Assembly: GCA_000227505.4 (NCBI GenBank)
Contig: AGIF02000001.1
Span: forward strand, 888,035 to 952,034
Origin: a gamma proteobacterium HIMB55
Lineage (GTDB): Bacteria > Pseudomonadota > Gammaproteobacteria > Pseudomonadales > Halieaceae
DNA: 64,000 nt
Direction of reading: 5' to 3'
The notes below the pieces were generated by a model. That model did no database searches and was not told the DNA's origin. It saw only the letters and a program-made list of their open reading frames with translations. Both the position numbers and the translations under genes were made by a program. Numbering within the stretch: position 1 is the stretch's first letter; each line of letters starts with the position of its first letter. Shown here in pieces: positions 9,477 through 17,537 of the stretch.

Positions 9477-10462
9477 AAGCGTGGGTGTGTCTGTTAGCGG
9501 CGGTTCTGTTAACGCTACCCGTTAATGCGGAGGAGGCTCGAGTCGCGATAGCGTTGCACGGCGGTGCCGGCACGATCGAGCGCGCGCGAATGACGAGCGA
9601 GCAGGAACTCATATACCGTAAGTTTCTGGATGCTGCGATTGAAGAGGGCTACCGCCAGTTGAAAGCAGGTGAGCCGGGCTTAGATGTGGTGGTGAGCATC
9701 ATTCAGCGCATGGAGGATTCGCCGCTGTTCAACGCAGGTCACGGTTCGGTCTACACATGGGAAGGCCATCATGAGCTCGATGCGTCGATTATGGATGGCC
9801 GAGAGCTCGATGCAGGCGCAGTAGCTGGCGTTAGGACGGTTAAGTCACCTATTGCGCTGGCGCGTGCCGTTATGGAGCGCTCCCATCATGTGATGTTGGC
9901 GTCAGAGGGGGCTGAGCGATTTGCGGCTGAGCGAGGCTTTGAAAAAGTACCCGAGGGCTACTTCGACACCGAGCGTCGGCAAAAATCATTGAAGGCTTAT
10001 AAGCGCGCTCGACAGGCAGGTGTCACGACTAATCCCGATTACAAATACGGGACTGTTGGTGTTGCCGTCCTTGATAGCGAGGGTAATCTCGCAGCAGGCA
10101 CATCAACCGGCGGTATGACCGGCAAACGCTGGGGCCGGATCGGTGACGCGCCCGTCATTGGTGCAGGTACCTATGCGAACAATGCGTCTTGTGCCGTATC
10201 AGCCACGGGCCATGGTGAATACTTTATTCGGTATACCGTTGCGAGAGATATCTGCGCCCGTATGGAGCTCGCCGGTGAGACGCTGACTGAAGCAGCCAAC
10301 GTTGTTGTACATGACACGCTGGTGAAGGCAGGCGGCGACGGCGGGATCATCGCGGTTGATGCTGAAGGAAACGTTGCGCTCACGTTCAATACTCCGGGGA
10401 TGTACCGCGCGAGTATTAATGCGTCAGGTGAAAAGGTAATCGGCATTTTTGGCGACGACTGA
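9473..10462 (+). CDS. Exported isoaspartyl peptidase / plant-type L-asparaginase (Ntn hydrolase)
   Basis: This enzyme cleaves isoaspartyl dipeptides and L-asparagine. The 329-residue precursor has a signal peptide (residues 1-19, VNAEE). It is made as a proenzyme that cuts itself before the nucleophile Thr194 in YKYGTVGVAVLD. Other family motifs are ALHGGAGT, NAGHGSVYT, DASIMDG, GTSTGGMTGKR and SATGHGEYFIR. Many bacterial homologues are cytoplasmic, so the signal peptide suggests periplasmic scavenging. It is coupled to the amidohydrolase. Pcm, which repairs isoaspartate in proteins, lies nearby. The function of the pair in peptide nitrogen recycling is inferred. Confidence 0.92.
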   Translation: MKAWVCLLAAVLLTLPVNAEEARVAIALHGGAGTIERARMTSEQELIYRKFLDAAIEEGYRQLKAGEPGLDVVVSIIQRMEDSPLFNAGHGSVYTWEGHHELDASIMDGRELDAGAVAGVRTVKSPIALARAVMERSHHVMLASEGAERFAAERGFEKVPEGYFDTERRQKSLKAYKRARQAGVTTNPDYKYGTVGVAVLDSEGNLAAGTSTGGMTGKRWGRIGDAPVIGAGTYANNASCAVSATGHGEYFIRYTVARDICARMELAGETLTEAANVVVHDTLVKAGGDGGIIAVDAEGNVALTFNTPGMYRASINASGEKVIGIFGDD

Positions 10463-10510
10463 TTATTGAATCTATCAATCAGTCAGTGGTCCGAGAGACG
10501 AATTTCTTTC

Positions 10511-10555
10511 CTCTGCCGCAAAACTTCCGCAGAGCCTGTCGCCTATGACGACAGG
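10511..10555. repeat. Two tandem inverted repeats upstream of recA
   Basis: CTCTGC (10511-10516) pairs with GCAGAG (10529-10534). Immediately after, CCTGTCG (10535-10541) pairs with CGACAGG (10549-10555) around a 7-base loop. No T-run follows directly. They could end transcription of the peptidase operon or form an RNA structure; I cannot tell which. Confidence 0.4.
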
Positions 10556-10601
10556 TGTTAGGCAATGATGTTTATTTTTGTCGGTTTCCCTCTAAACTCG
10601 A

Positions 10602-10630
10602 TTGCATTCAGTGAATAAAACACTGATTAT
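10602..10630 (+). promoter_or_regulatory. Probable recA sigma-70 promoter
   Basis: TTGCAT (10602-10607) and GATTAT (10625-10630) are separated by 17 bases, close to consensus -35 and -10 elements. The -10 lies inside the LexA operator, the usual way recA is repressed. Confidence 0.65.
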
Positions 10631-10640
10631 ATATACAGTA
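10621..10640. promoter_or_regulatory. LexA (SOS) box of recA
   Basis: CTG at 10623-10625 and CAG at 10636-10638 are separated by ten A/T bases (ATTATATATA). This matches the gammaproteobacterial LexA operator CTG-N10-CAG with an AT-rich alternating centre. It overlaps the predicted -10 element and lies 63 bases before the recA start codon. Confidence 0.92.
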
Positions 10641-10702
10641 TTTTATTGACGGCATTACTAACGGTGAAAAACGGCATCAAAGCGTGCCACAGGGAGAAAC
10701 TC

Positions 10703-11746
10703 ATGGATCCTAATAAGCAAAAAGCATTAGACGCGGCACTGGCCCAAATCGAGCGCCAGTTTGGTAAGGGCACCGTCATGCGCATGGGTGATCAAGAGCG
10801 CGTTGCCATTCCTGCAATTTCAACAGGATCGTTGGGGCTCGATATTGCCTTGGGCATTGGTGGTCTTCCACGTGGCCGTATTGTTGAAATCTACGGACCC
10901 GAATCTTCCGGTAAAACCACGCTGACACTACAGGTCATTGCAGAGGCCCAGAAGATGGGTGGCACAGCTGCGTTTGTGGACGCAGAGCACGCATTAGATC
11001 CGCAGTACGCTGAGAAGCTCGGTGTGCAAATGGACGACCTCATCGTGTCTCAGCCCGACACCGGTGAGCAGGCGCTCGAGGTTGCTGAGATGCTGGTTCG
11101 TTCGGGTGCAGTTGACGTCTTGGTCGTTGACTCGGTTGCAGCGTTGACCCCCAAGGCGGAGATCGAGGGCGACATGGGAGACTCGCACGTGGGTCTGCAG
11201 GCGCGTCTGTTAAGCCAGGCAATGCGCAAATTGACAGGTGCGATCAAGCAAACCAACTGCCTTGTCATCTTTATTAACCAAATCCGTATGAAGATCGGCG
11301 TCATGTTCGGTAGCCCTGAGACAACAACGGGCGGTAACGCACTCAAGTTCTACTCTTCAGTGCGTCTCGATATCCGCCGAATTGGTGCGATCAAAGAAGG
11401 CGACGAAATCGTCGGTAACGAGACGCGTGTGAAGGTGGTGAAAAATAAGGTCTCGCCACCCTTCAAGCAGGCTGAGTTTCAGATCATGTACGGCGCCGGT
11501 ATCTACCATATGGGCGAAGTACTCGACTGGGGCGTTAAGCTGAACCTCGTCGACAAATCAGGCGCTTGGTATGCCTACAAAGGCGACAAGATCGGTCAAG
11601 GTAAGGCCAATGCTGCGAAGTTCTTGGACGAGAATCCGGCCATCGCGAATGAGATTGAAGGTGAAATTCGTCGCCAGACAATGAACATTCCTTCGGATGA
11701 GCTCGAAGCTCCTGCCGAAACGGCTGAAGAAGCAACGGCTGAGTAA
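10703..11746 (+). CDS. recA: Recombinase RecA
   Basis: RecA forms ATP-dependent filaments on single-stranded DNA, carries out strand exchange and triggers LexA self-cleavage. The start chosen is the ATG at 10703, with an AGGGAG ribosome site six bases upstream and the conserved beginning [17 protein letters not shown]; the frame runs open to 10646 but that would encode non-conserved residues. The 347-residue product has Walker A GPESSGKT (65-72), the VDAEHALDP segment, [14 protein letters not shown] (loop L1/L2 region) and [17 protein letters not shown]. The C-terminal tail is acidic, as expected. The gene is SOS-controlled and followed by recX. Confidence 0.98.
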   Translation: MDPNKQKALDAALAQIERQFGKGTVMRMGDQERVAIPAISTGSLGLDIALGIGGLPRGRIVEIYGPESSGKTTLTLQVIAEAQKMGGTAAFVDAEHALDPQYAEKLGVQMDDLIVSQPDTGEQALEVAEMLVRSGAVDVLVVDSVAALTPKAEIEGDMGDSHVGLQARLLSQAMRKLTGAIKQTNCLVIFINQIRMKIGVMFGSPETTTGGNALKFYSSVRLDIRRIGAIKEGDEIVGNETRVKVVKNKVSPPFKQAEFQIMYGAGIYHMGEVLDWGVKLNLVDKSGAWYAYKGDKIGQGKANAAKFLDENPAIANEIEGEIRRQTMNIPSDELEAPAETAEEATAE

Positions 11747-11754
11747 ACCACTCG

Positions 11755-12237
11755 GTGGAGGTTAAGCCTTCAGATATTCGCCTCGCGGGCATGGATTTGC
11801 TCGCGAGGCGTGAACATTCCTCTAAAGAGATCGTTACTAAACTCAAGCGCCGGTTTGGTAAGCGCCTTGAAGGCGACGATCTCATCCACGATGTGGTTGA
11901 TCAGCTGGTAAACGAGGGCTTATTGAGCGACGAGCGCTACGCTGAATCGATGGCTCGCCAGCTGGTGAATCGAGGGAGCGGCCCATCAAAAGTAGCCTAC
12001 GAGCTTCGCCAAAAAGGCTGCGACCCCGATGTTGCCCTGAGTGATGCTTTCCCCGATGGTGTCGATTGGTTCGCTGTCGCCGAAGAAGTGTTCGACCGCA
12101 AGTTCGGTGCCAGGGCAATGCCAGAGGAGTGGGACTTAAGACAGAAAGAGCGGGCCAAGCGCGGGCGTTTTATGGCCTCACGCGGATTTGCGCCTTCTCA
12201 CTTTATGCACTTACTAGAGGCTTCGAGCGAAGAATAA
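11755..12237 (+). CDS. recX: Regulatory protein RecX
   Basis: RecX binds and limits RecA filaments. The 160-residue protein is built of three-helix RecX modules: LARREHSSKEIVTKLKRRFG near the start, VVDQLVNEGLLSDERYAESMARQLVNRGSGPSKVAYELRQKG in the middle, and a basic tail. A GTG start eight bases after the recA stop is the only start near the gene boundary; no clear ribosome site is seen, which fits low translation by coupling to recA. It should share the LexA-controlled recA transcript. The alaS gene that often follows recX is absent here. Confidence 0.9.
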   Translation: MEVKPSDIRLAGMDLLARREHSSKEIVTKLKRRFGKRLEGDDLIHDVVDQLVNEGLLSDERYAESMARQLVNRGSGPSKVAYELRQKGCDPDVALSDAFPDGVDWFAVAEEVFDRKFGARAMPEEWDLRQKERAKRGRFMASRGFAPSHFMHLLEASSEE

Positions 12238-12243
12238 GCCCAC

Positions 12244-12267
12244 GGGTCGGCGAACTCTGCCGATCCC
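12244..12267. terminator. Imperfect hairpin after recX
   Basis: GGGTCGGC pairs with GCCGATCCC with one bulged base around a seven-base loop. It lies just after the recX stop in the short gap between convergent genes. No T-run follows, so its role as a terminator is uncertain. Confidence 0.35.
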
Positions 12268-12324
12268 ACTGTCGGATATGGTCTTGATTTTGTAGGTGCT
12301 AATTGAAGAGTGCCTTGGTCTAAT

Positions 12325-13155
12325 TCAAGCGCCATCACCGAGAAGGGCACCGCGCAATTCGCGCGCTTTCTGTTGAACGAGCTCTGCGTTTTCTGGACCC
12401 ATGCGAAGTACTTGTTTTTGAAGTGCTGACAACGATTCCAGTTCTGGGTCCATATACACCCAATTCGCCTCGTTGCGCATGAGCTCCGTGCCTTCAGTTA
12501 GGCTAGGGGTGGCTAGTATTTGCGTTGTTGCCGCAAGCGCGGCTCCACGGATATCAAAGTCATTGACGCCCATATTTGCCAGGGCAGCCGTGGCGAGTGA
12601 CTCGTAGTCGTTAAAAGCAGCGATGATGGCATCGATATCGAGGCTATTTACCCAGTTTGCGAAGGCGTCGTAGCGCGCAAAGCCTGCCGGATCCATGGTT
12701 ACACGCAGGCCATCATCTGAAATCGGAAAGGCGCTCGCGGGTTTGCCAACGGGCAGTAATTTATACGGAACCTCGCCTCGACGAAGTGCATCGACAATAG
12801 CTACAGTGCGCTCAACCACATAGTTACCAGCAACGAACTGCTTCAGGGCTTTACCCCCGTTGATGGAATCGATAATTTCCCGCGCGTAGCTATCTGCAGT
12901 CGCTTCGGTTACGACCGGAGGCGGCGGCTCGACGGGTTCGGGAATAAATACTGGAATAGGCTCGGGTTCGGGCTCCGCCTCAATGACCACGGGTTCAGCG
13001 ATCTCTACCGGCTGAACAACGGTCAAATCGTCCATTGGCGTGGACTCACCGTAGTCGCCAGTAGCAAGGATGAAAACTAATGTCGCCAATAACAGGGCGA
13101 CAATGATACCCAAGATAATTGGCTGAACTTTTGAGTCTGATGGATCTTCTGACAT
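12325..13155 (-). CDS. DUF3014 domain membrane-anchored protein
   Basis: A 276-residue protein with a short cytoplasmic start, one transmembrane helix (about residues 12-32), a Pro/Glu-rich spacer (about 50-85) and a globular domain. The domain matches my recollection of DUF3014: it carries AGNYVVERTVAIVDALRRGEVPYKLLPVG, the ISDDG... segment, and a C-terminal LESLSALQKQVLRMGPENAELVQQKARELR helix. The function of the family is not known. Topology suggests a periplasmic domain tethered to the inner membrane. It is convergent to recX and upstream of no obvious partner. Confidence 0.8.
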   Translation of the reverse strand: MSEDPSDSKVQPIILGIIVALLLATLVFILATGDYGESTPMDDLTVVQPVEIAEPVVIEAEPEPEPIPVFIPEPVEPPPPVVTEATADSYAREIIDSINGGKALKQFVAGNYVVERTVAIVDALRRGEVPYKLLPVGKPASAFPISDDGLRVTMDPAGFARYDAFANWVNSLDIDAIIAAFNDYESLATAALANMGVNDFDIRGAALAATTQILATPSLTEGTELMRNEANWVYMDPELESLSALQKQVLRMGPENAELVQQKARELRGALLGDGA

Positions 13156-13243
13156 TGGTTTACCCCCGTGTTTTTCTTGTAGACAAGAGGGTACCCAAGA
13201 AAGTTCACCGGGGCGATATCAGGAATGAAAATATCCGGCTGTT

Positions 13244-13879
13244 TTACAGGGCTTTTGGGGAGTGGTCGGGTTTTGCGTAGGTGTAGCGCTGTCCCGCATC
13301 GACGCTGTGATACGCGTCGAGGCCTACCGCAGCAACGAGGTCAAGCGCGTGTAAATCAAGGGTGCCGTCTTCCCGATAGGCTGTCTCATTAAATTCGAGC
13401 GTTTCAACCGAGCCAATGAGAAGCTGCGTGCCGTTTATTTGAAGCGGATGGTGCTCTGCAAGTTTGAGCCCAATTTTTAGTGGCGATTCCGCTACGAAAG
13501 GTGCCTTAACTGGCGCCTGCCACAGAGCTTCAAAGCCGCATTCTTCGAATTCAGACTGTTCCCGCGTAAACCGCGCTGATGTGTGATGACCGCGCTGAGT
13601 CATGTCGGGTGTCATCGCGTTCAGGGTGTACCAGCCCGTCTCGAGGATATTGTCTAATGTGTGCCGCTCAGTGCCCTCTGGAGCAGGTCGGATGATCATC
13701 CCGAGCAGCGCCGGTGCCGCACCAATATGAAAACACGAGTTAATAACGGAAAGGTTGGTTTGCCCCTTTTTGCTCGCCGTGCCCACCAGAACAACGGGCT
13801 TGTAGCCAGGAATGCTATTGATGAGGGCGGCGCGCTGACGCTGAGGCAGTGCCACTATCTCTGCTTTTTGAAGGATCAT
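13244..13879 (-). CDS. Flavin reductase-like FMN-binding protein
   Basis: A 211-residue protein of the flavin reductase-like / DIM6-NTAB fold (split-barrel FMN binding). Recognisable stretches are PVVLVGTASKKGQTNLSVINSCFHIGAAPALLGMIIRP, which forms the flavin pocket in relatives, TGWYTLNAMTPDM and LKIGLKLAEHHPLQINGTQLLIGSVE. The substrate is unknown; relatives reduce flavins or act as small oxygenase components. It overlaps the upstream DUF393 gene by four bases (ATGA), so the two are co-translated and may cooperate in redox chemistry, which is inference. Confidence 0.75.
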   Translation of the reverse strand: MILQKAEIVALPQRQRAALINSIPGYKPVVLVGTASKKGQTNLSVINSCFHIGAAPALLGMIIRPAPEGTERHTLDNILETGWYTLNAMTPDMTQRGHHTSARFTREQSEFEECGFEALWQAPVKAPFVAESPLKIGLKLAEHHPLQINGTQLLIGSVETLEFNETAYREDGTLDLHALDLVAAVGLDAYHSVDAGQRYTYAKPDHSPKAL

Positions 13880-14256
13880 TCGGCTGTCTGGGTGTCCGTG
13901 ATGTCTGATTTTGCCGGAAGGTCTCCGTAGAGCCCTTCATAGCGGCGCTTTGCCCAGAATGCATAGACAGGGTCGACGATCTGCTTGATGACGGGCCAGC
14001 GTAACCACGCCCAGAGTGCACCGAAGCGTGTGTGTTGCCAGGCAGCGACGTTCGCATCCGCACCGACAACCCATTCCTCGCCACGTTTGAGATGCAGATT
14101 TAATAGAAGGTTTTCCTTACTCGGCATCTCATCGGTTATCTCAAGGCCGTGAATATCGACCAAGTCGAGGCTCTCACGCTTGAGCTTGGCGAGATGCTTC
14201 ATTTCTCGCGCACACAGCGGGCAGGCGCCATCGTAATAAAGCGTTTCTTTCGTCAT
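13876..14256 (-). CDS. DUF393 (DCC family) thiol-disulfide oxidoreductase-like protein
   Basis: A 126-residue protein with the family-defining start LYYDGACPLCAREM, giving DxxCxxC (Asp9, Cys12, Cys15). This is a thioredoxin-like redox motif. A conserved VVGADANVAAW segment in the middle and a Trp/Arg-rich stretch with YAFWAKRRY near the end also fit the family. The partner and substrate are unknown. It is upstream of and overlaps the flavin-reductase-like gene. A TlpA-like thioredoxin gene lies on the same strand just upstream, so three redox genes are grouped. Confidence 0.82.
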   Translation of the reverse strand: MTKETLYYDGACPLCAREMKHLAKLKRESLDLVDIHGLEITDEMPSKENLLLNLHLKRGEEWVVGADANVAAWQHTRFGALWAWLRWPVIKQIVDPVYAFWAKRRYEGLYGDLPAKSDITDTQTAE

Positions 14257-14320
14257 GGAAACTACCGGTCGTTAGAGTCCCACAATGCTAGACATCTAGG
14301 GGAATAAAAACTGCGCTTGC

Positions 14321-14851
14321 TCAACTCGCGTCCATTTCTGCGAGCATTTTTTTGATGCTCTCGGCGAGTTTCAGCTCATCACCCCGCTTGAATCCGATGT
14401 GTATCTCCCTTACGCGTCCTTCGGCGTCCAGTAGATAACCTGAAGGCATCCCATCGACCGCAAACATGCGGGCTATGTCGCCCTCAGTGTCAATAACAAC
14501 AGGATAATCAACGGAGTAGCGCTTCAAGAAATCCCAAGCATCCTCCTCAACGACATCGATACTGATCGCTAGAAATTGAACAGGCGCCTCAGCAAATTGC
14601 TCATTGAGGGAATTGAGGGCAGGGAGTGAAAGACGACAGGGACCACACCAAGACGCCCAAAAATCGACGTAGGTGATTTTTCCACGGAAGTCGGACATCG
14701 ACAGATTGCCCTCAGCGTTCTCAATCGCTGGAAGCGTCCAGTCGGGAGCCGGTATGGGAGGGTCGACGTTGACAACGGAGTTGCCACCTGCGCCGTGACT
14801 CGCGGTTGACAGTGTTAGAAGTATGCCGAGCAGTAGAGCACGTAGTTTCAT
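14321..14851 (-). CDS. TlpA-like exported thioredoxin-fold protein
   Basis: The start at 14851 was chosen because AAGGAG lies nine bases upstream and a signal peptide (about residues 1-21) follows; the frame is open further to 14932. The mature part is a thioredoxin-like domain with the WCGPC active site (Cys69, Cys72), the preceding YVDFWAS, and the cis-proline-type VDGMPSGYLLD loop. Proteins of this type reduce or exchange disulfides in the periplasm, for example in cytochrome c or envelope protein maturation. No specific client is evident, though the pilins encoded next door contain paired cysteines. Confidence 0.85.
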   Translation of the reverse strand: MKLRALLLGILLTLSTASHGAGGNSVVNVDPPIPAPDWTLPAIENAEGNLSMSDFRGKITYVDFWASWCGPCRLSLPALNSLNEQFAEAPVQFLAISIDVVEEDAWDFLKRYSVDYPVVIDTEGDIARMFAVDGMPSGYLLDAEGRVREIHIGFKRGDELKLAESIKKMLAEMDAS

Positions 14852-15160
14852 TAAATAAGACTCCTTAATGTTGCTTTCTACGGTCGTTAAAGCGGATTCG
14901 TTCAGCATCGTCCACACATTTTCGTTGTGCATATACTGATATTCGCGGGGTAGTGTAGCGGAGGTCTACCAGTGTTTTTGTTAAAAGGGTTTCATTTACC
15001 AAGAGGCTTATTAAGGTTGATTAAATGACGCCTTGTGAAGCCACGTTACGCGCCTATAAAAAGCCAATGACAGTGAAGTTTAAAGGCGCTACCTTTATCT
15101 TGTTACATACGCAGTGTGCTTTTGTGATGAAGTTTTAGTTTTCGCCGTTGGGGGTAGGTA
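14852..15160. other. Intergenic region between tlpA-like gene and pilin gene
   Basis: About 310 bases with no credible coding sequence. It must hold the divergent promoters. A weak -35/-10 pair on the plus strand can be drawn in the last 60 bases (TTGTTA, 17 bases, TGTGAT), and a small hairpin AAAGG/CCTTT lies near 15080. I see no sigma-54 type site, tRNA or small RNA. A G-rich ribosome site precedes the pilin ATG. Confidence 0.4.
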
Positions 15161-15586
15161 ATGGCTTTTAGCAAGAGTCGTCAACAAGGCATGACGCTTT
15201 TAGAACTCATGATTGTGATTGCCATAATAGGTATCTTGGCGAGCGTTGCTATTCCGTCTTTTAACGATTCTGTGATCAAGGCAAGACGGGCAGATGCGCG
15301 TAACTCGCTCTTTGATTGGCAATTACGCGAAGAAGGGTATTTTGCCGATAATATGAGCTACGCCAGCGTATCAACGATTAATGGCAGCGGCGCCGACACC
15401 GTGGACTCTAGCGAGGGCTATTACGACATTACGGTAGTAAGCTCTAGTGCGACAGCTTTTCAGTTAACGGCCACGCCAAAGTCAGGAACGACACAAGCTG
15501 GTGATAGTGACTGCGCCAGTTATTTTTGCATTAATCAAGACGGTCCACTGTACTCGGGTAGTTGCGCTCCTCAAACGTGCTGGTGA
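15161..15586 (+). CDS. PilE-like type IV pilin
   Basis: A 141-residue type IV prepilin. The leader is MAFSKSRQQG, cleaved before Met11, followed by MTLLELMIVIAIIGILASVAIP with Glu at mature position 5 and the long hydrophobic assembly helix. The next segment, RADARNSLFDWQLREEGYFADN, is typical of PilE-type minor pilins. Four cysteines lie in the last 26 residues, likely forming the D-region disulfide. Short length and sequence suggest a minor rather than the major pilin. It lies apart from, and convergent with, the other minor-pilin genes at 16.5-19.5 kb; in Pseudomonas these genes form one operon. Confidence 0.88.
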   Translation: MAFSKSRQQGMTLLELMIVIAIIGILASVAIPSFNDSVIKARRADARNSLFDWQLREEGYFADNMSYASVSTINGSGADTVDSSEGYYDITVVSSSATAFQLTATPKSGTTQAGDSDCASYFCINQDGPLYSGSCAPQTCW

Positions 15587-15663
15587 TGCTTAATCAGGCC
15601 ACATTTTTTGAATAGATCAGAGGTAACTGGGCTCGCCGAAACCGGTCATGGGAAAAGGTCGTT

Positions 15664-16426
15664 ATGGTAAACATCACCGTTAACCCAGAATCCTTCCCTC
15701 AAAAGCTGAGCTGGTACCTGTGGTTAGTTTGTTGTGGGTTGGTCATCTGCGATTCCGTACTCACGTTTCACGATATTACGGGCTACTACGTTTTCAATCG
15801 CGTTTTCGATATGACGAGAGAGGAGAGCATCCCCAACTGGTATGCCTCGATACTTTTATTCTGTATTGCGCTTACTTGCGCAATGACCTATGCGATTCAA
15901 AGACGTCGTGTAGAAGAGCAAGATGCGGTCCCATGGTTGTTGTTTGCCGGCTTTTTTCACCTTTCTTTCGATGGATGACGGGGCAAAGATTCATGAGCGC
16001 CTAGGCAGTTTTTTCCGAGAGCTTGCCGAGGAGGGCGACGGCGTTTTCACTGTTTTTCAGCCCGTGCTGGAGGCAGCATCTACTTACTCGTGGCAAATAT
16101 TCGTATTACCGGTTTTTCTGTTCTTCGCGTTTTTTATTTTGCTGTGGGGCTTCAACAATATTTCGGTGCGTGAAACACACCGATGGATACTGTTGGGTGG
16201 ATTTTTTATCGCGATTGGTTTGGGTCTCGATTATTTCGAGGGGCTTGTTGATAACGGGGTAATCGACCTCGAGGGCAGGCCTTTATCAGTGAATACCATA
16301 GAGCACTATCAGCGCGTCCTCGAGGAATTTTTGGAAATGACGGGTTTCATATGCATTTTACGTGGATTGTGGGTAAACCTTATGAGTTTGGAGTCGCAAA
16401 TACGTCTGTCGCTACACAGGTCCTAG
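15664..16426 (+). pseudogene. Multi-pass membrane protein with a single-base frameshift
   Basis: Two reading frames form one protein. Frame one runs from the ATG at 15664 (AAGG ribosome site) through helices LVCCGLVICDSVLTF and ASILLFCIALTCAMTY to WLLFAGFF. It then fails at a run of six T (15952-15957) and stops at 15976-15978. Frame two continues with TFLSMDDGAKIHERLGSFF, then WQIFVLPVFLFFAFFILLWGF and WILLGGFFIAIGLGLDYF, ending at 16426. Removing one T gives an uninterrupted 253-residue protein with four or more helices. The joined motif LSMDDGAKIHERLG is typical of a family of uncharacterised membrane proteins. It could be a true pseudogene, a sequencing error or a slippage site. Confidence 0.75.
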
Positions 16427-16500
16427 CGTAACTTCTGCACCCAAGCCAAGCGATATGGTCCGAATATGACGGATGCGCCATGTTGGTGGCTCTATTGTTT

Positions 16501-17523
16501 CTAACTACTGCTGCTACTGCTGCTACTGCTGCTGCTACTACTGCTACTGCTCCCTCCACTGCTCGAGTTACAGCTTTTACTGCTGACACCACTGTTGTTG
16601 CTGTTGCTACTGCTACTGCCACCACCGTTCTTGTCCCATGATGGACCTCGCGTGCACTGGCTCGCGTCGCTGGTTAGCTGAATATAGAATTTTTGCTTAT
16701 AGTCGCTAGCGGTCAAATTGAAGGTGACCGAGCACATCCCGGAGCTTGCTGTGCCATTACCCGTGCAGTACATATTGGTTGGGTTTAACGTGACAACGGC
16801 TGTTGTGTTTTGCGAGATCTTATCGCGCTTACATTTTGCTTTGGAGTCACGACTATTTTTCCTTTCAAAATCGCAAAAAGAAGTGGATACCGTCGCAACG
16901 AACTGTCCATTGTTGGGGCAAGTCATGTCGGTGCCGTAGATTTTCAATTCTGCTTTTTTACCCTTGCTACCCCAAGACGCACTGCTACTGCTACTGCTAT
17001 TGCTACCGCTTCCGCTTCCGCCACCACCGGTATAAGCCACAGTGGTACAGGCAGGGATCGAATCGTCGGTACCCATGAATACTGATAGGGCCTCGTTGCT
17101 GCCTGCAATAGCGGTCTTTAGGGCGATTTTGTTAGTGCCATCTAGAATCGCGTAGTTACCGCTAGTCTTAATCGACAGTTTTGCCCCGTCCTGTTCATAC
17201 ATCGCTTTTAGCGCTGTGAGCTTGGCCTTGTCTGCATCAAGTAGTCTTTGCCGATCAACAGTACGCCCCGCCTCGTTATTGGCTGTCGTTAGGTTGAAGC
17301 TTTCGCCGTCAGCGTATCTATCATGTCTAGCCTTCTCTATAGACGCGACGTTTTCAGAGAGCATTGCGACCCTCGCATCTCCCTTCGTCTTAGACTTGAT
17401 GGTATCTGTGGCAACTGTCAGACCCGTCACGACGACTACCGACAGCGCGGCGGACGCAAAGAGCGTCTCGATCAAACTCATGCCTCTGACGTACTTTAAA
17501 TACCGCTGGATATGTCTGCTCAT
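16501..17523 (-). CDS. Large atypical type IV pilin-like protein with poly-serine tail
   Basis: The start at 17523 follows a GGAG ribosome site and gives 340 residues; the frame stays open a further 17 codons upstream. The prepilin leader ends RG, cleaved before Met15, and MSLIETLFASAALSVVVVTGLTVA follows with Glu at mature position 5. This looks PilV-like. The rest is unusual: a helical region (about 35-110), a Gly/Ser tract (about residues 165-185), a Cys-rich beta-looking domain (about 190-300), another Ser/Asn-rich stretch and finally 16 consecutive serines up to the stop codon. It is the last gene of the fimT-pilW-pilX-like operon, a place where pilY1 might be expected. I do not recognise the central domain. 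Confidence 0.75.
   Translation of the reverse strand: MSRHIQRYLKYVRGMSLIETLFASAALSVVVVTGLTVATDTIKSKTKGDARVAMLSENVASIEKARHDRYADGESFNLTTANNEAGRTVDRQRLLDADKAKLTALKAMYEQDGAKLSIKTSGNYAILDGTNKIALKTAIAGSNEALSVFMGTDDSIPACTTVAYTGGGGSGSGSNSSSSSSASWGSKGKKAELKIYGTDMTCPNNGQFVATVSTSFCDFERKNSRDSKAKCKRDKISQNTTAVVTLNPTNMYCTGNGTASSGMCSVTFNLTASDYKQKFYIQLTSDASQCTRGPSWDKNGGGSSSSNSNNSGVSSKSCNSSSGGSSSSSSSSSSSSSSSS
16504..16551. repeat. AGC/AGT trinucleotide microsatellite encoding 16 serines
   Basis: Read on the minus strand, 16 consecutive AGY codons run straight into a TAG stop. Shorter AGY-rich stretches occur in the same gene near 16593-16620 and 16978-17012. Repeats of three bases keep the frame when they change copy number, so tract length could vary between strains without inactivating the gene. 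Confidence 0.85.
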
Positions 17524-17537
17524 TGAATAAACTCCTA

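Noticed and set aside
15952-15957. Programmed ribosomal frameshifting at the T6 run
   Set aside because: No downstream stimulatory structure or shifted-stop context was recognised, so a mutation or sequencing error is more likely.
16380-16625. Minus-strand frame rich in Ala and Val
   Set aside because: It is the poly-Ser repeat read in another frame; no ribosome site or family signal.
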